A stretch of DNA of 64,000 nucleotides, taken from positions 11,289 through 75,288 of the forward strand of contig JAQDDS010000005.1 of assembly GCA_027665725.1 (NCBI GenBank). Direction: 5' to 3'. The notes below the pieces were generated by a model, which worked only from the letters and a program-made list of their open reading frames with translations, was not told the origin of the DNA and ran no database searches. This stretch comes from Streptococcaceae bacterium AF77-01CM03A (GTDB taxonomy: Bacteria > Bacillota > Bacilli > Lactobacillales > Streptococcaceae). A program made the translations under genes and the position numbers. Positions 41,288 through 51,956 of the stretch are shown here, one piece after another; position 1 is the first letter of the stretch, and each line of letters begins with the position of its first letter.

Positions 41288-42730
41288 TTATTTGTAAAAA
41301 CTCGTTTTTTCTTCCAAACTTCTACGATATTCTTCTTCATAATCATAGAGAGGAGTTGGATAGTTCCCATCAAAGTAAGCCACACATAGACCGCCATTTG
41401 GCGCGTCTGTTTCAATTCCAATAGAGTTAATCAAGCCATCAATCGAAAGATAAGTCAGGCTATCCGCACCAATGATTTGGCAAGTTTCCTCAACGGTATG
41501 ATTAGCCGCAATCAACTCCTGACGTGTCTGGATATCAATCCCGTAGAAACATGGATAGGCAAGAGCAGGACTACCAATGGCAACATGCACTTCTGACGCT
41601 CCCGCTTCTTTCAAGAGTTGGACAATGCGACGAGATGTTGTTCCTCGTACAATCGAATCATCAATCATGACAACGCGTTTGCCTTTAACAACACCAGAAA
41701 CAGCAGATAACTTCATCCGAACCCCTTGCTCACGTAATTCTTGAGTCGGCTGGATAAAGGTCCGTTGCGTATATTGGTTCTTGATGAGCCCCATTTCATT
41801 TGGTAGACCTGATTCTTCGGCAAAGCCCATCGCTGCGCTTAGCGAGGAGTTTGGCACCCCGACTACGATATCAGCTTCATACTTGAACTCACGTGCCAGT
41901 TGAGCTCCCATTCTCTTACGAGCCGTATGGACATTGACTCCGTGGATATTGGAGTCAGGACGTGCGAAGTAGATATACTCCATGGAACAGATAGCCAACT
42001 GAGTATCGTTTGTATAGCTATCATACTGGATGCCATTGTCATCAACAATGACAATCTCGCCTGGTTTTACGTCGCGAATCCACTCAGCACCGATTACTTC
42101 GAAGGCACAGGTTTCAGATGAAACCACTACAGCTCCATTAGCCATTTTCCCGATTGACAGAGGTCGGAAGCCATTTGGATCAAGCGCTGCAATTAACTTA
42201 TCTTCAAACATCAAGAGATAAGCAAAACCACCTTTGACAAGATTAAGCGCTTCTTTGACTTTCCCCAGCAGGCTAGGATTGTGACTTCGGCGAATCAAGT
42301 GAGCCAAGATTTCTGAATCAGAAGTCGAGCTAAAGATTGCCCCTCTTTGTTCCAATTCTTGCTTGAGAGATTCTGCATTGGTCAAATTCCCATTGTGAGC
42401 CAAACCAAACTGCATATCGTGAAAACGGAAGAGGAAAGGTTGGATATTGTCTACAGAAGCTTCTCCCGCAGTCGCATAACGCACATGCCCAATCGCTCCA
42501 GTTCCTGTCAATTTATCTAAATTAGCAGGATTTTTGAAGACTTCTGATAAAAGCCCCATATCACGATGACGCTTCAATTGTCCATGATCATTGGAGAGGA
42601 TTCCTGCCCCCTCCTGACCACGGTGCTGAAGACTATGGAGTCCAAAATAGGTCAATTTGGCAGCGTCTGGGTGGCCCCAAATACCAAAAACACCACATTC
42701 TTCATTAAGAGATTTTACTTCGTATGTCAT
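41288..42730 (-). CDS. purF: amidophosphoribosyltransferase
   Basis: The 480-residue enzyme has an N-terminal Ntn glutaminase domain whose catalytic Cys follows a short propeptide (MTYEVKSLNEECGVFG, Cys about 12). FGLHSLQHRGQEGAG and VRYATAGEAS follow, then a C-terminal PRTase domain with VVMIDDSIVRGTTSRRIV near residue 350. It makes phosphoribosylamine, the committed purine step and a feedback-controlled point. Confidence 0.95.
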   Translation of the reverse strand: MTYEVKSLNEECGVFGIWGHPDAAKLTYFGLHSLQHRGQEGAGILSNDHGQLKRHRDMGLLSEVFKNPANLDKLTGTGAIGHVRYATAGEASVDNIQPFLFRFHDMQFGLAHNGNLTNAESLKQELEQRGAIFSSTSDSEILAHLIRRSHNPSLLGKVKEALNLVKGGFAYLLMFEDKLIAALDPNGFRPLSIGKMANGAVVVSSETCAFEVIGAEWIRDVKPGEIVIVDDNGIQYDSYTNDTQLAICSMEYIYFARPDSNIHGVNVHTARKRMGAQLAREFKYEADIVVGVPNSSLSAAMGFAEESGLPNEMGLIKNQYTQRTFIQPTQELREQGVRMKLSAVSGVVKGKRVVMIDDSIVRGTTSRRIVQLLKEAGASEVHVAIGSPALAYPCFYGIDIQTRQELIAANHTVEETCQIIGADSLTYLSIDGLINSIGIETDAPNGGLCVAYFDGNYPTPLYDYEEEYRRSLEEKTSFYK

Positions 42731-42742
42731 TTTATATACCTT

Positions 42743-45700
42743 TTATTTTCCAGTAAAGTATTTAACCGCTGATGCAAAGAGATGTTGATCTTTATTTCCT
42801 GGAATATTTTGGAAGAGACCGTCTTCAAAACGTTCTGAGTGACCCATCTTACCAATAATTTGACCGTTCTTGCTTGTGATACCTTCGATCGCATTGACAG
42901 ATCCGTTAGGATTGTATTTTGAATCCATGCTTGGTTTGCCTTCGAAGTCAACGTATTGGGTAAAGATTTGACCATTGTCACGAAGCTCTGCAAATTCCTC
43001 AGCTGTCACGACAAATTTACCTTCACCGTGTGATACTGGAATGGCATGGATGTCGCCAACTTCCACTCCAGCAAGCCATGGTGAGTTGGTATTGGCAATC
43101 CGTGTTTCCACCATCTTAGCCACGTGTTGATTGGCATCATTGTAGAATAGGGTTGGACTAGTACTGCTTGCATCTTCAAAGTTACCATATGGAAGAAGAC
43201 CTGATTTAACAAGAGCTTGGAACCCGTTACAAATACCGATGATCAAACCACCACCTTCGATGAAACTATCAATGGCTGCACGTACTTTTTCATTGAGCAA
43301 GATGTTAACGATGAATTTAGCAGATCCATCTGGTTCATCGGCTGCTGAGAAGCCACCTGCAAAGAAGATAATGTTAGCTTTTTCGATATTGTCAACCATA
43401 GTGTCAACAGACTTGACAATAGCCTCTTCGTTAAGTGTTACAAATGGTACTAAGTTGACTTTCGCACCTTCTTTTTCAAAGGCCTTAGCTGAATCGTACT
43501 CAGAGTTAGTACCTGGGAATACTGGGATGTAAACCACTGGTGTCTCAACTGTTTCTTTAGCTTTGATCACAGCATCTGATGCCACAGCTGGTACTTCTTC
43601 CAACTCAGTTGCTTGTGCAAATTCCGTTGGGTAAACCTCTTCCAATTTACCTTGGAAGGCACTGTCAAGTTTGTGTCCATCAAGCGTTACACCATTGACA
43701 GTAAGTGTAAAGTCGGCTGCTGTTTGTCCGATCTTGGCAACACCTGAAATCTCTTCTGGAGATGTGAAGACGAATCCACCCAATTGAGCTGTCAAGGCAG
43801 TCTCAAGATTTTCAAGGGTTACAGTGGCACCAATATGGTTACCAAATGTTGCAAGGGCAAGAGCTTCAACCACACCACCATATTTGACAGCTGATGCAGA
43901 TGTGACTTTATGGTCAGCTTGGATGGCTTCAAACTTAGCAAAGTTAGACTTGATAAGATCGAAGTCAATTTCTTGTGCTAAAGCTTGACCAGGAATGTAG
44001 TAAATATTTTCACCAGCAGCTTTGAATTCTGGAGAAAGAACCTTACGGCTATCTGCAGTTGTGACACCAAAGGCAACCAAGGTTGGGGGTACTGTCAATT
44101 CTTCAAAGGTACCAGACATAGAGTCTTTACCACCGATAGATGGCAAACCAAGTTGAATCTGAGCTTCGATTGATCCAAGGAGAGCTGATACTGGTTGACC
44201 AAAACGCTCTGCTTGTTTATCCATACGCTCGAAGTATTCTTGGTAAGAGAAACGAGCCTTAGACCAGTTTGCACCAGCAGCAACCAAACGAGCTGTTGCT
44301 TCGATTACTGCATAGGCAGCGCCATGATATGGAGACCATTCTGCTACATAAGGGTTGAATCCTTGCGCCATAACAGAAGCAGTTGTTGTCACGCCATGTT
44401 GGACTGGCAATTTCTGTACAGAAGCTTCCGTTGGTGTGATTTGATAGCGACCACCAAGTGGGTGATTGACTGTTGAACGTCCAACTGAGCTATCAAAGAT
44501 GGTTTGCAACCCTTTTTGACTGGCATGGTTCAGGTCAGCCAAGACTTCAAGAGTATCCGCTTCGAGGGTTTCTGCAGATGTTTGACGTTTTTCTGGAAGC
44601 TTGACATCCTTGTCAACCACCTTAGCATCTACAACCACACGTACACCGTTTGTATCAAGGAAACGACGTTCCAAATCAACGATGGTTTCACCATTCCAGT
44701 GCATGACAAGATTTGGTTTTTCAGTTACTGTCGCAACGACAACAGCATCAATATTTTCTTTATTACATGCTGCAATGAAGGCATCCACATCTTCTGGACG
44801 AACCACTACAGCCATACGCTCTTGAGATTCAGAGATGGCAATTTCTGTACCGTTCAAACCTTGGTATTTCAATGGCACTTTGTCCAGGTCAATTTCAAGA
44901 CCATCTGCCAACTCACCGATAGCTACACAGACACCGCCAGCACCAAAGTCATTTGATTTCTTGATCAGACGTGTCACATCCCCATTACGGAAAAGACGTT
45001 GAATCTTACGCTCTTCGATGGCATTCCCTTTTTGGACCTCAGCACCAGCTGTTTCAACAGATTCAACCGTTTGAACTTTAGAAGAACCTGTCGCACCACC
45101 GACACCGTCACGTCCAGTTTTACCACCGAGGAGGATAATCACATCACCTGCTTCAGGTTTTTCACGGACCACATTGCCCTTAGGAGCCGCACCAACAACG
45201 GCACCTAGCTCCATCCGCTTAGCAACGAAACCTGGGTGGAAGTATTCACGAACATAGGTTGTTGCAAGACCAATTTGGTTACCGTATGAAGAATAACCGT
45301 GAGCCGCTGTTTTAGAAATCACTTGTTGTGGCAATTTACCAGCACAAGTTTCAGCAATTGGTGTTGTAATATCACCAGCACCTGAGATACGCATGGCTTG
45401 GTAAACGTATGAACGACCTGACAATGGGTCACGAATGGCACCACCGATACAGGTAGCCGCTCCACCAAATGGTTCGATCTCCGTTGGGTGATTATGAGTT
45501 TCATTTTTGAACATGAGAAGCCATGGCTCTTTGATACCATTGACATCCACTTCAATTTCAACAGAGCAGGCATTGATTTCATCAGACACTTCCATGTCAT
45601 CCAAACGACCATTGGCACGCTCATAACGACCAAAAATAGTCGCCATATCCATCAAGGTCTGAGGTTTTTCCGTACGTCCCAACTCATCACGCATGGCGAT

Positions 45701-46468
45701 ATATTTGTCATAAGTCGCTTGCAATTGTTTTTGGAATTTAGAAGCTGAAAAGTCGATATTCTTCAATTCAGTCTCGAAAGTGGTGTGACGGCAGTGGTCA
45801 GACCAATAAGTATCCAAAACCTTAAGCTCAGTCTCAGTTGGTACACGTCCAATAGATTTGAAGTAATCTTGAATGAAGAGAAGATCATCCACTTCCATGG
45901 CCAATCCTTGCTCTGCCTTATACTGTGCAAAATTTTCTGCCGTATAAGTTTCAAAGAAATCCAAGTTTGGAATAGTCTTGTCAGACTCAGAGAAATCCTG
46001 TTTGGCAATACCTAATGTAATGTCCTTGAAACGAGAATCCACTGGGTTCAAGAGATAGTTTTTAACAGCTTCTAATTCATTCGCATCAATATCCTTATTA
46101 ATCAAGTAAAGTTGTGCTGTGTTCACCGTTACATCATTTGAACTACCAAGCAAAAGCAAAGCTTCCTGCGAAGATGCTGCACGTTGGTCAAACTGTCCCG
46201 GCAAGCTTTCAATAGCAAAGAAAGCATACTTCTCAAGATCAGCCTTAACCGTAGCTTCATCCAAAACAGTATCGGTCACCTGCTCAGAGAAGATATGTTT
46301 TTCCGCACGCGCAAACAAGTCCTCTGCCAAATCAAAGACATCATAAACCTGTACGATGCGAATAGTTTTCAAGGTTGAAAGTCCTAAATTATGCTGGAGC
46401 TCTCTTACCAAACTCTCTGACTTAACCTGAAAATCAGCCTTCTTTTCAACAAAAATACGTTTATTCAT
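42743..46468 (-). CDS. purL: phosphoribosylformylglycinamidine synthase (single-chain)
   Basis: This 1241-residue single-chain FGAM synthase has NETHNHPTEIEPFGGAATC near residue 325 and GKTGRDGVGGATGSSK near 450 in the ATPase halves. A C-terminal class I glutaminase domain has the Cys in IIGICNGFQALVKSGL (about 1090) and His in IPVSHGEGKF. Long-form PurL needs no separate PurQ or PurS, and none are present. It sits between purC and purF. Confidence 0.95.
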   Translation of the reverse strand: MNKRIFVEKKADFQVKSESLVRELQHNLGLSTLKTIRIVQVYDVFDLAEDLFARAEKHIFSEQVTDTVLDEATVKADLEKYAFFAIESLPGQFDQRAASSQEALLLLGSSNDVTVNTAQLYLINKDIDANELEAVKNYLLNPVDSRFKDITLGIAKQDFSESDKTIPNLDFFETYTAENFAQYKAEQGLAMEVDDLLFIQDYFKSIGRVPTETELKVLDTYWSDHCRHTTFETELKNIDFSASKFQKQLQATYDKYIAMRDELGRTEKPQTLMDMATIFGRYERANGRLDDMEVSDEINACSVEIEVDVNGIKEPWLLMFKNETHNHPTEIEPFGGAATCIGGAIRDPLSGRSYVYQAMRISGAGDITTPIAETCAGKLPQQVISKTAAHGYSSYGNQIGLATTYVREYFHPGFVAKRMELGAVVGAAPKGNVVREKPEAGDVIILLGGKTGRDGVGGATGSSKVQTVESVETAGAEVQKGNAIEERKIQRLFRNGDVTRLIKKSNDFGAGGVCVAIGELADGLEIDLDKVPLKYQGLNGTEIAISESQERMAVVVRPEDVDAFIAACNKENIDAVVVATVTEKPNLVMHWNGETIVDLERRFLDTNGVRVVVDAKVVDKDVKLPEKRQTSAETLEADTLEVLADLNHASQKGLQTIFDSSVGRSTVNHPLGGRYQITPTEASVQKLPVQHGVTTTASVMAQGFNPYVAEWSPYHGAAYAVIEATARLVAAGANWSKARFSYQEYFERMDKQAERFGQPVSALLGSIEAQIQLGLPSIGGKDSMSGTFEELTVPPTLVAFGVTTADSRKVLSPEFKAAGENIYYIPGQALAQEIDFDLIKSNFAKFEAIQADHKVTSASAVKYGGVVEALALATFGNHIGATVTLENLETALTAQLGGFVFTSPEEISGVAKIGQTAADFTLTVNGVTLDGHKLDSAFQGKLEEVYPTEFAQATELEEVPAVASDAVIKAKETVETPVVYIPVFPGTNSEYDSAKAFEKEGAKVNLVPFVTLNEEAIVKSVDTMVDNIEKANIIFFAGGFSAADEPDGSAKFIVNILLNEKVRAAIDSFIEGGGLIIGICNGFQALVKSGLLPYGNFEDASSTSPTLFYNDANQHVAKMVETRIANTNSPWLAGVEVGDIHAIPVSHGEGKFVVTAEEFAELRDNGQIFTQYVDFEGKPSMDSKYNPNGSVNAIEGITSKNGQIIGKMGHSERFEDGLFQNIPGNKDQHLFASAVKYFTGK

Positions 46469-46523
46469 TTTATTTCCTTTATCTATTTCTACTTAAAGAT
46501 CATAGTGAAGACCAAGTAAAAGG

Positions 46524-47231
46524 TTACTTCAAGCCCTGCAATTTCTCTAACACAACCTTATATACATCCGTTAAACTGCCTAAATCTCTACGGAAAACAT
46601 CCTTATCCATATGGTGCCCTTCCGCATCCCAAAGACGGCAGTTGTCTGGTGAGAATTCGTCTGCCAAGATAATCTTGCCATCCTTATCAAAACCAAATTC
46701 CAATTTGAAGTCAATCAAGCGAAGACCAATTTGTGCAAACCAATCTTTCAGCAATTCATTGATACGACGCGTTTCTTCCTTGATATAAGCAATTTGTTCA
46801 TCATTGGCAATATCCAAGAACTTCACATGCTCATCATTGATGAATGGATCATCCAAATCATCGTTTTTGTAGTAAAATTCAACGATTGGAGTCTCCAAGT
46901 CCAAACCTTCTTCAACGCCAAAACGTTTAGAAAAAGAACCCGCAGTCACGTTACGAAGAACAACCTCCAAAGGAATGATTGTCACTTTCTTGTTGAGTTG
47001 TTCTGTTTCAGAAATACGTTCGATAAAGTGTGTCGCCACACCAGCAGCATTCAATTTTTCAAAAATAAGAGACGAAATCTGATTATTCAGCACACCTTTA
47101 CCCTTAATAGTCTCCTTACGAGCACCATTCAGCATAGTGGCCTGGTCCTTATAGACCGACTTAATCACATTTTCGTCTTCTGTACTATAGATATCTTTGG
47201 CTTTTCCCGTATAAATTAATTTGTTTGACAT
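46524..47231 (-). CDS. purC: SAICAR synthetase
   Basis: The 235-residue enzyme starts [19 protein letters not shown] and has [18 protein letters not shown] near residue 30, [17 protein letters not shown] near 178 and SPDNCRLWD near 196. It couples aspartate to CAIR. The start at 47229-47231 is chosen on family N-terminus and a GAAAGG ribosome-binding site; the frame runs back to 47273. It is the first gene of the purine operon. Confidence 0.95.
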   Translation of the reverse strand: MSNKLIYTGKAKDIYSTEDENVIKSVYKDQATMLNGARKETIKGKGVLNNQISSLIFEKLNAAGVATHFIERISETEQLNKKVTIIPLEVVLRNVTAGSFSKRFGVEEGLDLETPIVEFYYKNDDLDDPFINDEHVKFLDIANDEQIAYIKEETRRINELLKDWFAQIGLRLIDFKLEFGFDKDGKIILADEFSPDNCRLWDAEGHHMDKDVFRRDLGSLTDVYKVVLEKLQGLK

Positions 47232-47263
47232 TTTATCGTTCGCCTTTCGTATTACTTGAGCAC

Positions 47264-47317
47264 ATTTTACCACAATAGCAAGCAGAAATCAAATATTTCG
47301 CGAACGAAAACGTATTC
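47264..47317 (-). promoter_or_regulatory. purine operon promoter with upstream PurBox-like motif
   Basis: On the minus strand TTGATT (forward 47287-47292), 17-bp spacer, TAAAAT (47264-47269) form a promoter for purC. Directly upstream lies CGTTTTCGTTCGCGAAA, containing a CGAACG core (forward 47301-47306) like that near purD. PurR-type regulators bind CGAA-containing boxes in this position; binding here is inferred. Confidence 0.5.
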
Positions 47318-47329
47318 TTTCTGAGTTTT

Positions 47330-47365
47330 ATAAAAACTGTAAATCGTTTTAGGATTACAGTTTTT
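47330..47365. terminator. terminator downstream of comB
   Basis: AAAAACTGTAA (47332-47342) pairs perfectly with TTACAGTTTTT (47355-47365). It separates comB from the purC promoter. Confidence 0.78.
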
Positions 47366-47391
47366 AAATATTATTTAAGAAAAGGTGATCA

Positions 47392-48309
47392 TTATTCCCA
47401 ATTCAAAAAATCATCCAAATAATAGCGTAAATAACTTTTCTTGCCTGTAATTATCTGTAAACGGCCTTCTAAACCATACCTAAGCTTTTCAGCTTGTTCT
47501 TGAGTTATTTTTGTTTCCGCTTCTATTTTAAAGAAATTTCCTTGATCAGTTCTAGTTGCAATTGTATCAATACTAGTGATAGTAGAAACAAGTCTCACTT
47601 GACCATTAGCGTCATTAGTCGTGGTAAAGCGTACAGAATCTCCAATCTTGATTCTCACAATATCTTTTGAACTAAGATAGGCCGTCAATTTTGTTTTCCC
47701 TTCTCTATCTAATAGTGGATATAATTTAGCCAGTAATGTTCCTTCTGTGACTACCGCAGATTGATTCCTTTCAGGATTGAGATAAAGAACTCCGTCTTCC
47801 TGGGCTCTTATTGTTCCTTTTTCGAGTAAGCTAGTTTGATTTTTTTTGCCTATTTCTCTTTCTAAATCATCTTGCTCTAAAGCTATCTGCTCTTGTACAG
47901 TCGAAGAATTCTGAGAAAAGAGACCTATATTGGGCTGTGTAGTACTGTTCTTAAGGTTACTTGTTTTACTTTGATGATTTCTAAAACTCTCCAACTGATT
48001 AACATTAGCTTCATCCTGAATCACATCTCCAACCTCCTGATACTGAACAAGTAAATCTCCTCGTTGCACTTGTTTGTTCTCTTCCAGATAATTAACTACC
48101 ATCCGCCTATTACTAGTTGATTGGATATTAGCAATGATACGACTAGGTTCAACTGTAGCTTTCGAAGATAAACTAATTTCCTTTTCTGCAAACATTGCAA
48201 ATCCAAACGTAAACACCACCAAAAGTGACATAGGAAAAATCACTCGGCTGGAAAAATTATGATAACGTCGATTATAAAATTCCGCACTTTCTAAAAATTC
48301 AAGGTGCAT
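47392..48309 (-). CDS. comB: ComB-like competence-peptide export accessory protein, internally shortened
   Basis: The 305-residue membrane-fusion protein begins [19 protein letters not shown], has one transmembrane helix (about 25-42), a lipoyl-like half ([15 protein letters not shown], then [18 protein letters not shown]) and a C-terminal half ending [16 protein letters not shown], all closely ComB-like. Pneumococcal ComB and BlpB are about 450 residues (from memory); here the central coiled-coil hairpin is reduced to roughly 65 residues (about 95-160), with the flanking halves in frame. It works with ComA to export and process the competence pheromone. The gene starts 12 bp after comA ends. 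Confidence 0.85.
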   Translation of the reverse strand: MHLEFLESAEFYNRRYHNFSSRVIFPMSLLVVFTFGFAMFAEKEISLSSKATVEPSRIIANIQSTSNRRMVVNYLEENKQVQRGDLLVQYQEVGDVIQDEANVNQLESFRNHQSKTSNLKNSTTQPNIGLFSQNSSTVQEQIALEQDDLEREIGKKNQTSLLEKGTIRAQEDGVLYLNPERNQSAVVTEGTLLAKLYPLLDREGKTKLTAYLSSKDIVRIKIGDSVRFTTTNDANGQVRLVSTITSIDTIATRTDQGNFFKIEAETKITQEQAEKLRYGLEGRLQIITGKKSYLRYYLDDFLNWE

Positions 48310-48321
48310 TCTTTCTCCTTT

Positions 48322-50475
48322 CTAACAGTTAACTAAATGAGTATAAAAACTATTTCGAGCAAGCAAGTCAGCATGATTCCCCTCCTCTACAATCTTACCC
48401 CGATCCAAAACGATAACCTTCTCCACCCGTTCAGCAATAGTTAAACGGTGAGCGATGAAAATCAAGGTCTTATCTAGATTCATGAGGTTATCTACTATCC
48501 GTTTCTCTGTTAAGATATCTAGACTGCTCGTCGCCTCATCCAAAATCAAGATAGGAGTATCTGTCAAGAGAGCACGCGCCAAAGCAATCCTCTGGCGTTG
48601 ACCACCAGAAATTCCTGTCCCATCAGAAGTCAATTCTGTCTGGTAGTTCAAGGGCATACGCTCAATATCTTCACGAATTTCTGCTAATTCCACCGCACGC
48701 ACTATATCCTCCTGAGTCGTACCCTCCTTAGCTCCGAGAAGGAGATTTTCTAATATTGTTCCATTAAAAACATAGGGTTGTTGAGGCAAATAGTTGATAT
48801 GTTGGCGCAGAGACTTTTTATCAATATGATTTAAATTCATATCCCCAAGTCTGATTTCTCCCTGACTTGGGCTGTAAAAATTAACCATCATCTTAGCTAG
48901 AGTCGACTTCCCTGATCCTGAAATCCCTACAAGAGCTATTTTAGAACCCTGTTTGATTGTCAAATTGATATCCGATAAAATATCTTGACCGTAATCATAC
49001 TTGTAATGTACTTTCTTAAAAGTCATATCTCCTTGAACCGTACTCAAATCCTCTACCATTTTCTGTTCTTCAAACTCGGAGTTGACTAGATACACTTCAT
49101 TGAGTCGGTTATTTGCAACTTGAGCCGTTTGAAGCTTACTCTGAAGGTTGATGATGTTTTCTAGAGGATTTGTGAAATAAAAAAGAAGTGTATTATAGGT
49201 AATTAACTGTCCTAAGCTCATTTTCCCATCCATAACAAGATTGGCCCCCATCCATAAAATACAGACATTTAGAAAAAGTTGAGCTAGTTTTTTAAGAGCT
49301 TTTTGCTGACTCTCTGCTCTACTATAAGTAAAGGATTTTTTCAGAAAGTCCACAAATTCCCTATCAATCTTTTGGTAGCGTGTTTTTTCGCTAGCCAAGG
49401 ATTTAATCGTTTCAATACCATTGATATCCTCTATAACGGATGATGATAGGGTTGCATTTGCTTCCATAGTATCCCGGTTCATCTTTTCAAAAGGTTTCAT
49501 AAAAGCAAAAATAATTGCAGCATAAATAGGGAGACCCAATAAACTTATGAAAAAAAGACTACTATTTTGCAAAAACAAGATTATGGAAATAATCAATACC
49601 GTAGATATATCCAAAAAAATTGAAATAATGGTTGAAGCTAAGGCATCTATGATACTATTGGCATCTGTAAATCGAGACACGATTTCCCCCGTCCGTCGAG
49701 TCGCAAAAAAAGACACAGGTAGATGAAAAACATGTTTGATATAAGATAAAATAACATCAATCGATAGACGTTGCCCAAGGACAATTAATAGGTAATCTTG
49801 AGCAAAAGACAAAATCTGCTGAAGGGCATACACGATAACAAGACATATAGAAATAACACTTAGGGTCGAAGATGTCTGATTTGGTACATAGGTATCAATA
49901 ATAGATTGTAGATAGTATGAACCAACGATATTAATCAAGGTTACTAGAGTAGTCGCTAAAATGATATTGATGATTAAACCTTTCTGATTTATCAAAATAG
50001 GTAGAAAAGAAGTCCAACCCTGATTCTTGTCCTTATGTGGCTGATAATTTGGGGAGGGAGCCACAAAGATAGTTGTTCCTGTCCATTCTTCTTCAAATCT
50101 TTCGCGCGATAGTTTTGTCAATCTAATCCCTGGATCTGGGTCAGCTATATGAATATTCTCCTTATCCCGTCCGGTTACTACATAGTAATGAAGTAATTCT
50201 CCTTCCTTAAGTACGTGTACGATAAAAGGAAATGTCAAATCAGGCAAATCGAACAGGCTCATATCCGCTTGAATAGCCTGTGTTTCAAACCCAAGTTCCT
50301 CCGCAACTTTCACTAGCCCCAAAGCTGTCGTCCCATTTATAGTCGTTTTGGCTAACTCTCGTAGACGTGCTAATGAATAATAGCTTCCAAAATAGCCAAA
50401 CACCATGGCCAACGAAGCCACTCCGCAGTCCTTCTGATCCATCTGTGAGCGGTAGTGTTTTTTCCTAAATTTCAT
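48322..50475 (-). CDS. comA: ComA: peptidase-ABC exporter for competence-stimulating peptide
   Basis: This 717-residue exporter has an N-terminal C39 peptidase domain (catalytic Cys17 in DQKDCGVASLAMV, His in LLHYYVVTG, about 96), six transmembrane helices (about 165-450) and an ATPase with Walker A GISGSGKST, signature ISGGQRQR and Walker B ILILDEATSSLD. It cleaves double-glycine leaders and exports the pheromone with ComB. Full length. comC/D/E are not in this window. The neighbours purC and acpP/plsX match the comAB site in pneumococcus rather than the blp locus. Confidence 0.93.
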   Translation of the reverse strand: MKFRKKHYRSQMDQKDCGVASLAMVFGYFGSYYSLARLRELAKTTINGTTALGLVKVAEELGFETQAIQADMSLFDLPDLTFPFIVHVLKEGELLHYYVVTGRDKENIHIADPDPGIRLTKLSRERFEEEWTGTTIFVAPSPNYQPHKDKNQGWTSFLPILINQKGLIINIILATTLVTLINIVGSYYLQSIIDTYVPNQTSSTLSVISICLVIVYALQQILSFAQDYLLIVLGQRLSIDVILSYIKHVFHLPVSFFATRRTGEIVSRFTDANSIIDALASTIISIFLDISTVLIISIILFLQNSSLFFISLLGLPIYAAIIFAFMKPFEKMNRDTMEANATLSSSVIEDINGIETIKSLASEKTRYQKIDREFVDFLKKSFTYSRAESQQKALKKLAQLFLNVCILWMGANLVMDGKMSLGQLITYNTLLFYFTNPLENIINLQSKLQTAQVANNRLNEVYLVNSEFEEQKMVEDLSTVQGDMTFKKVHYKYDYGQDILSDINLTIKQGSKIALVGISGSGKSTLAKMMVNFYSPSQGEIRLGDMNLNHIDKKSLRQHINYLPQQPYVFNGTILENLLLGAKEGTTQEDIVRAVELAEIREDIERMPLNYQTELTSDGTGISGGQRQRIALARALLTDTPILILDEATSSLDILTEKRIVDNLMNLDKTLIFIAHRLTIAERVEKVIVLDRGKIVEEGNHADLLARNSFYTHLVNC

Positions 50476-50586
50476 ATTCTTATCCTTTTTCTTAACAATC
50501 TAATTAAAAGTTCTGTAAGATTATTTTAGCCAAACAAAGTAAGAAATAGGTAACTCTTTCTAAAAAAACAATATCTGTACTCAAAC

Positions 50587-50619
50587 TGTACTGATATAAG
50601 TTTAAGTGTTCATATGAAT
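50587..50619 (-). promoter_or_regulatory. possible ComE-type direct repeat upstream of comA
   Basis: On the minus strand ACACTTAAA and ACAGTTTGAG start about 20 bp apart. ComE sites are two imperfect 9-bp repeats spaced about 21 bp start to start. The match is loose and the distance to a -10 (TAAAAT) is longer than usual. Confidence 0.3.
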
Positions 50620-50683
50620 AAACAAATTTGTCAAGATAAATGCTTTACCTATCACAAAAAAACCATGTCAGCACAGTCTACAT

Positions 50684-50715
50684 AAAAAAGCAACATGCCA
50701 GGCATGTTGCTTTTT
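50684..50715. terminator. terminator downstream of acpP
   Basis: GCAACATGCC (50690-50699) and GGCATGTTGC (50701-50710) pair perfectly, flanked by A6 and T5, immediately after the acpP stop codon in the minus direction. Confidence 0.88.
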
Positions 50716-50716
50716 C

Positions 50717-50953
50717 TTATGTTCTATTTTTAATGATTGCTAATACGTCTGCGACACTTTGGAGGTTGTCAATTTCTTCATCACTGATCTCAATTCCAAA
50801 TTCATCCTCAATGGTTAGGACAAATTCCATCAAATCTACTGAATCAGCATCCAAATCATCCTTTAAGCTCAAGTTTTCGGTTACGACAAAGTCTTCTCCT
50901 TGACGCTCTTGAATGATGGTTACGATACGGTCAAAAATTTGTTGATCTGTCAT
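50717..50953 (-). CDS. acpP: acyl carrier protein
   Basis: The 78-residue ACP has the phosphopantetheine serine in LDADSVDLMEFV (Ser about residue 38) and a strongly acidic helix. The start at 50951-50953 (MTDQQIFDRIV) is preferred; the frame extends to 50998 inside plsX but without family support. This is the second-type ACP next to plsX seen in streptococci. Its dedicated role beside PlsX, rather than in the main fab cluster, is inferred. Confidence 0.9.
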   Translation of the reverse strand: MTDQQIFDRIVTIIQERQGEDFVVTENLSLKDDLDADSVDLMEFVLTIEDEFGIEISDEEIDNLQSVADVLAIIKNRT

Positions 50954-50963
50954 ATTATTCTCC

Positions 50964-51956
50964 TTATTCCTCTGAAAATTCACGCGCAGTTTGGGCAACT
51001 ACATCTGTCTCAAGCATGGTACGAATCTGGCGTATTGTGCTATAGACAGCCTTGGCATCGCTTGAGCCATGAGTCTTAACTACTGGCGCCTTAACACCAA
51101 ACAGAACCGCGCCTCCAACATCTGAATAGTTGAGCTGTTTTTTCAAACCTCTGAGGTTATCCTTAAGAAGGAAAGCACCTAGCTTGGCTCTAAGACCGCC
51201 ACCTACAATAGCATTTTTGAGCAAGCCCATGATACCCATAGCAGTCCCTTCAATAGCTTTGAGCACAGCGTTTCCCGTGAAACCATCTGTTACGACTACA
51301 TCAGCAACACCATCCATCAAATCACGTGCTTCCACATTCCCGACGAAATTCAAACTCTCGTCAGCCATTAATAGGTCATAGGCTTCCTTGCGGAGTGGAT
51401 CTCCCTTGCTGCTCTCTGTCCCGTTATTAAGCAAACCTACACGAGGTTTTTCAATACCACGAACATTTCTAGCATAGAAGGAACCTAGGATAGCGTATTG
51501 ATGCAGGTGATGAGCTGTATTTTCTGCATTGGCACCAAGGTCAAGCATGTCAAAACCTTTCCCATCAATAGTTGGCAATGTTGACATAAGCCCAGGTCGG
51601 TCGATATTTTTGATACGACCAACAATGAAAAATCCTGCCGCTAACAAGGCTCCTGTATTTCCTGCAGAAAGAACTGAATCTGCCTCTCCATCTTTGACAG
51701 CCTTAGCTGCCAATACCATGCTGGCATTTTTCTTCTTGCGGATGGCTTTTGTAGGCTCATCATCTGAGTCGATTTTTTCATCAGTATGGATAATACTAAC
51801 GCGCTCTGTAGCTGTTAGATATTGCTTGATTTTGCTTTCATCTCCATAAAGTTGGACTTCAATATCTGAAAAGTCAGCAAGGGCTTGATTAACTCCCTCT
51901 ACAATAGCTTGTGGTGCGTAATCGCCACCCATTGCATCAACTGCGATTTTTTTCAT
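50964..51956 (-). CDS. plsX: phosphate acyltransferase PlsX
   Basis: The 330-residue enzyme starts [20 protein letters not shown] and has [14 protein letters not shown] near residue 100 and [17 protein letters not shown] near 220. It makes acyl-phosphate from acyl-ACP for phosphatidic-acid synthesis (PlsX/PlsY path). It is followed by acpP, its likely acyl donor carrier, and overlaps recO by 4 bp. Confidence 0.95.
   Translation of the reverse strand: MKKIAVDAMGGDYAPQAIVEGVNQALADFSDIEVQLYGDESKIKQYLTATERVSIIHTDEKIDSDDEPTKAIRKKKNASMVLAAKAVKDGEADSVLSAGNTGALLAAGFFIVGRIKNIDRPGLMSTLPTIDGKGFDMLDLGANAENTAHHLHQYAILGSFYARNVRGIEKPRVGLLNNGTESSKGDPLRKEAYDLLMADESLNFVGNVEARDLMDGVADVVVTDGFTGNAVLKAIEGTAMGIMGLLKNAIVGGGLRAKLGAFLLKDNLRGLKKQLNYSDVGGAVLFGVKAPVVKTHGSSDAKAVYSTIRQIRTMLETDVVAQTAREFSEE

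Noticed and set aside
44504..44956. 150-codon plus-strand ORF opposite purL
   Set aside because: Shadow of purL in another frame with no ribosome-binding site or recognisable domain.
48322..50475. comA as BlpA or another bacteriocin exporter
   Set aside because: Location beside purC and acpP/plsX matches comAB in related species and no bacteriocin genes are present, although the families are close.
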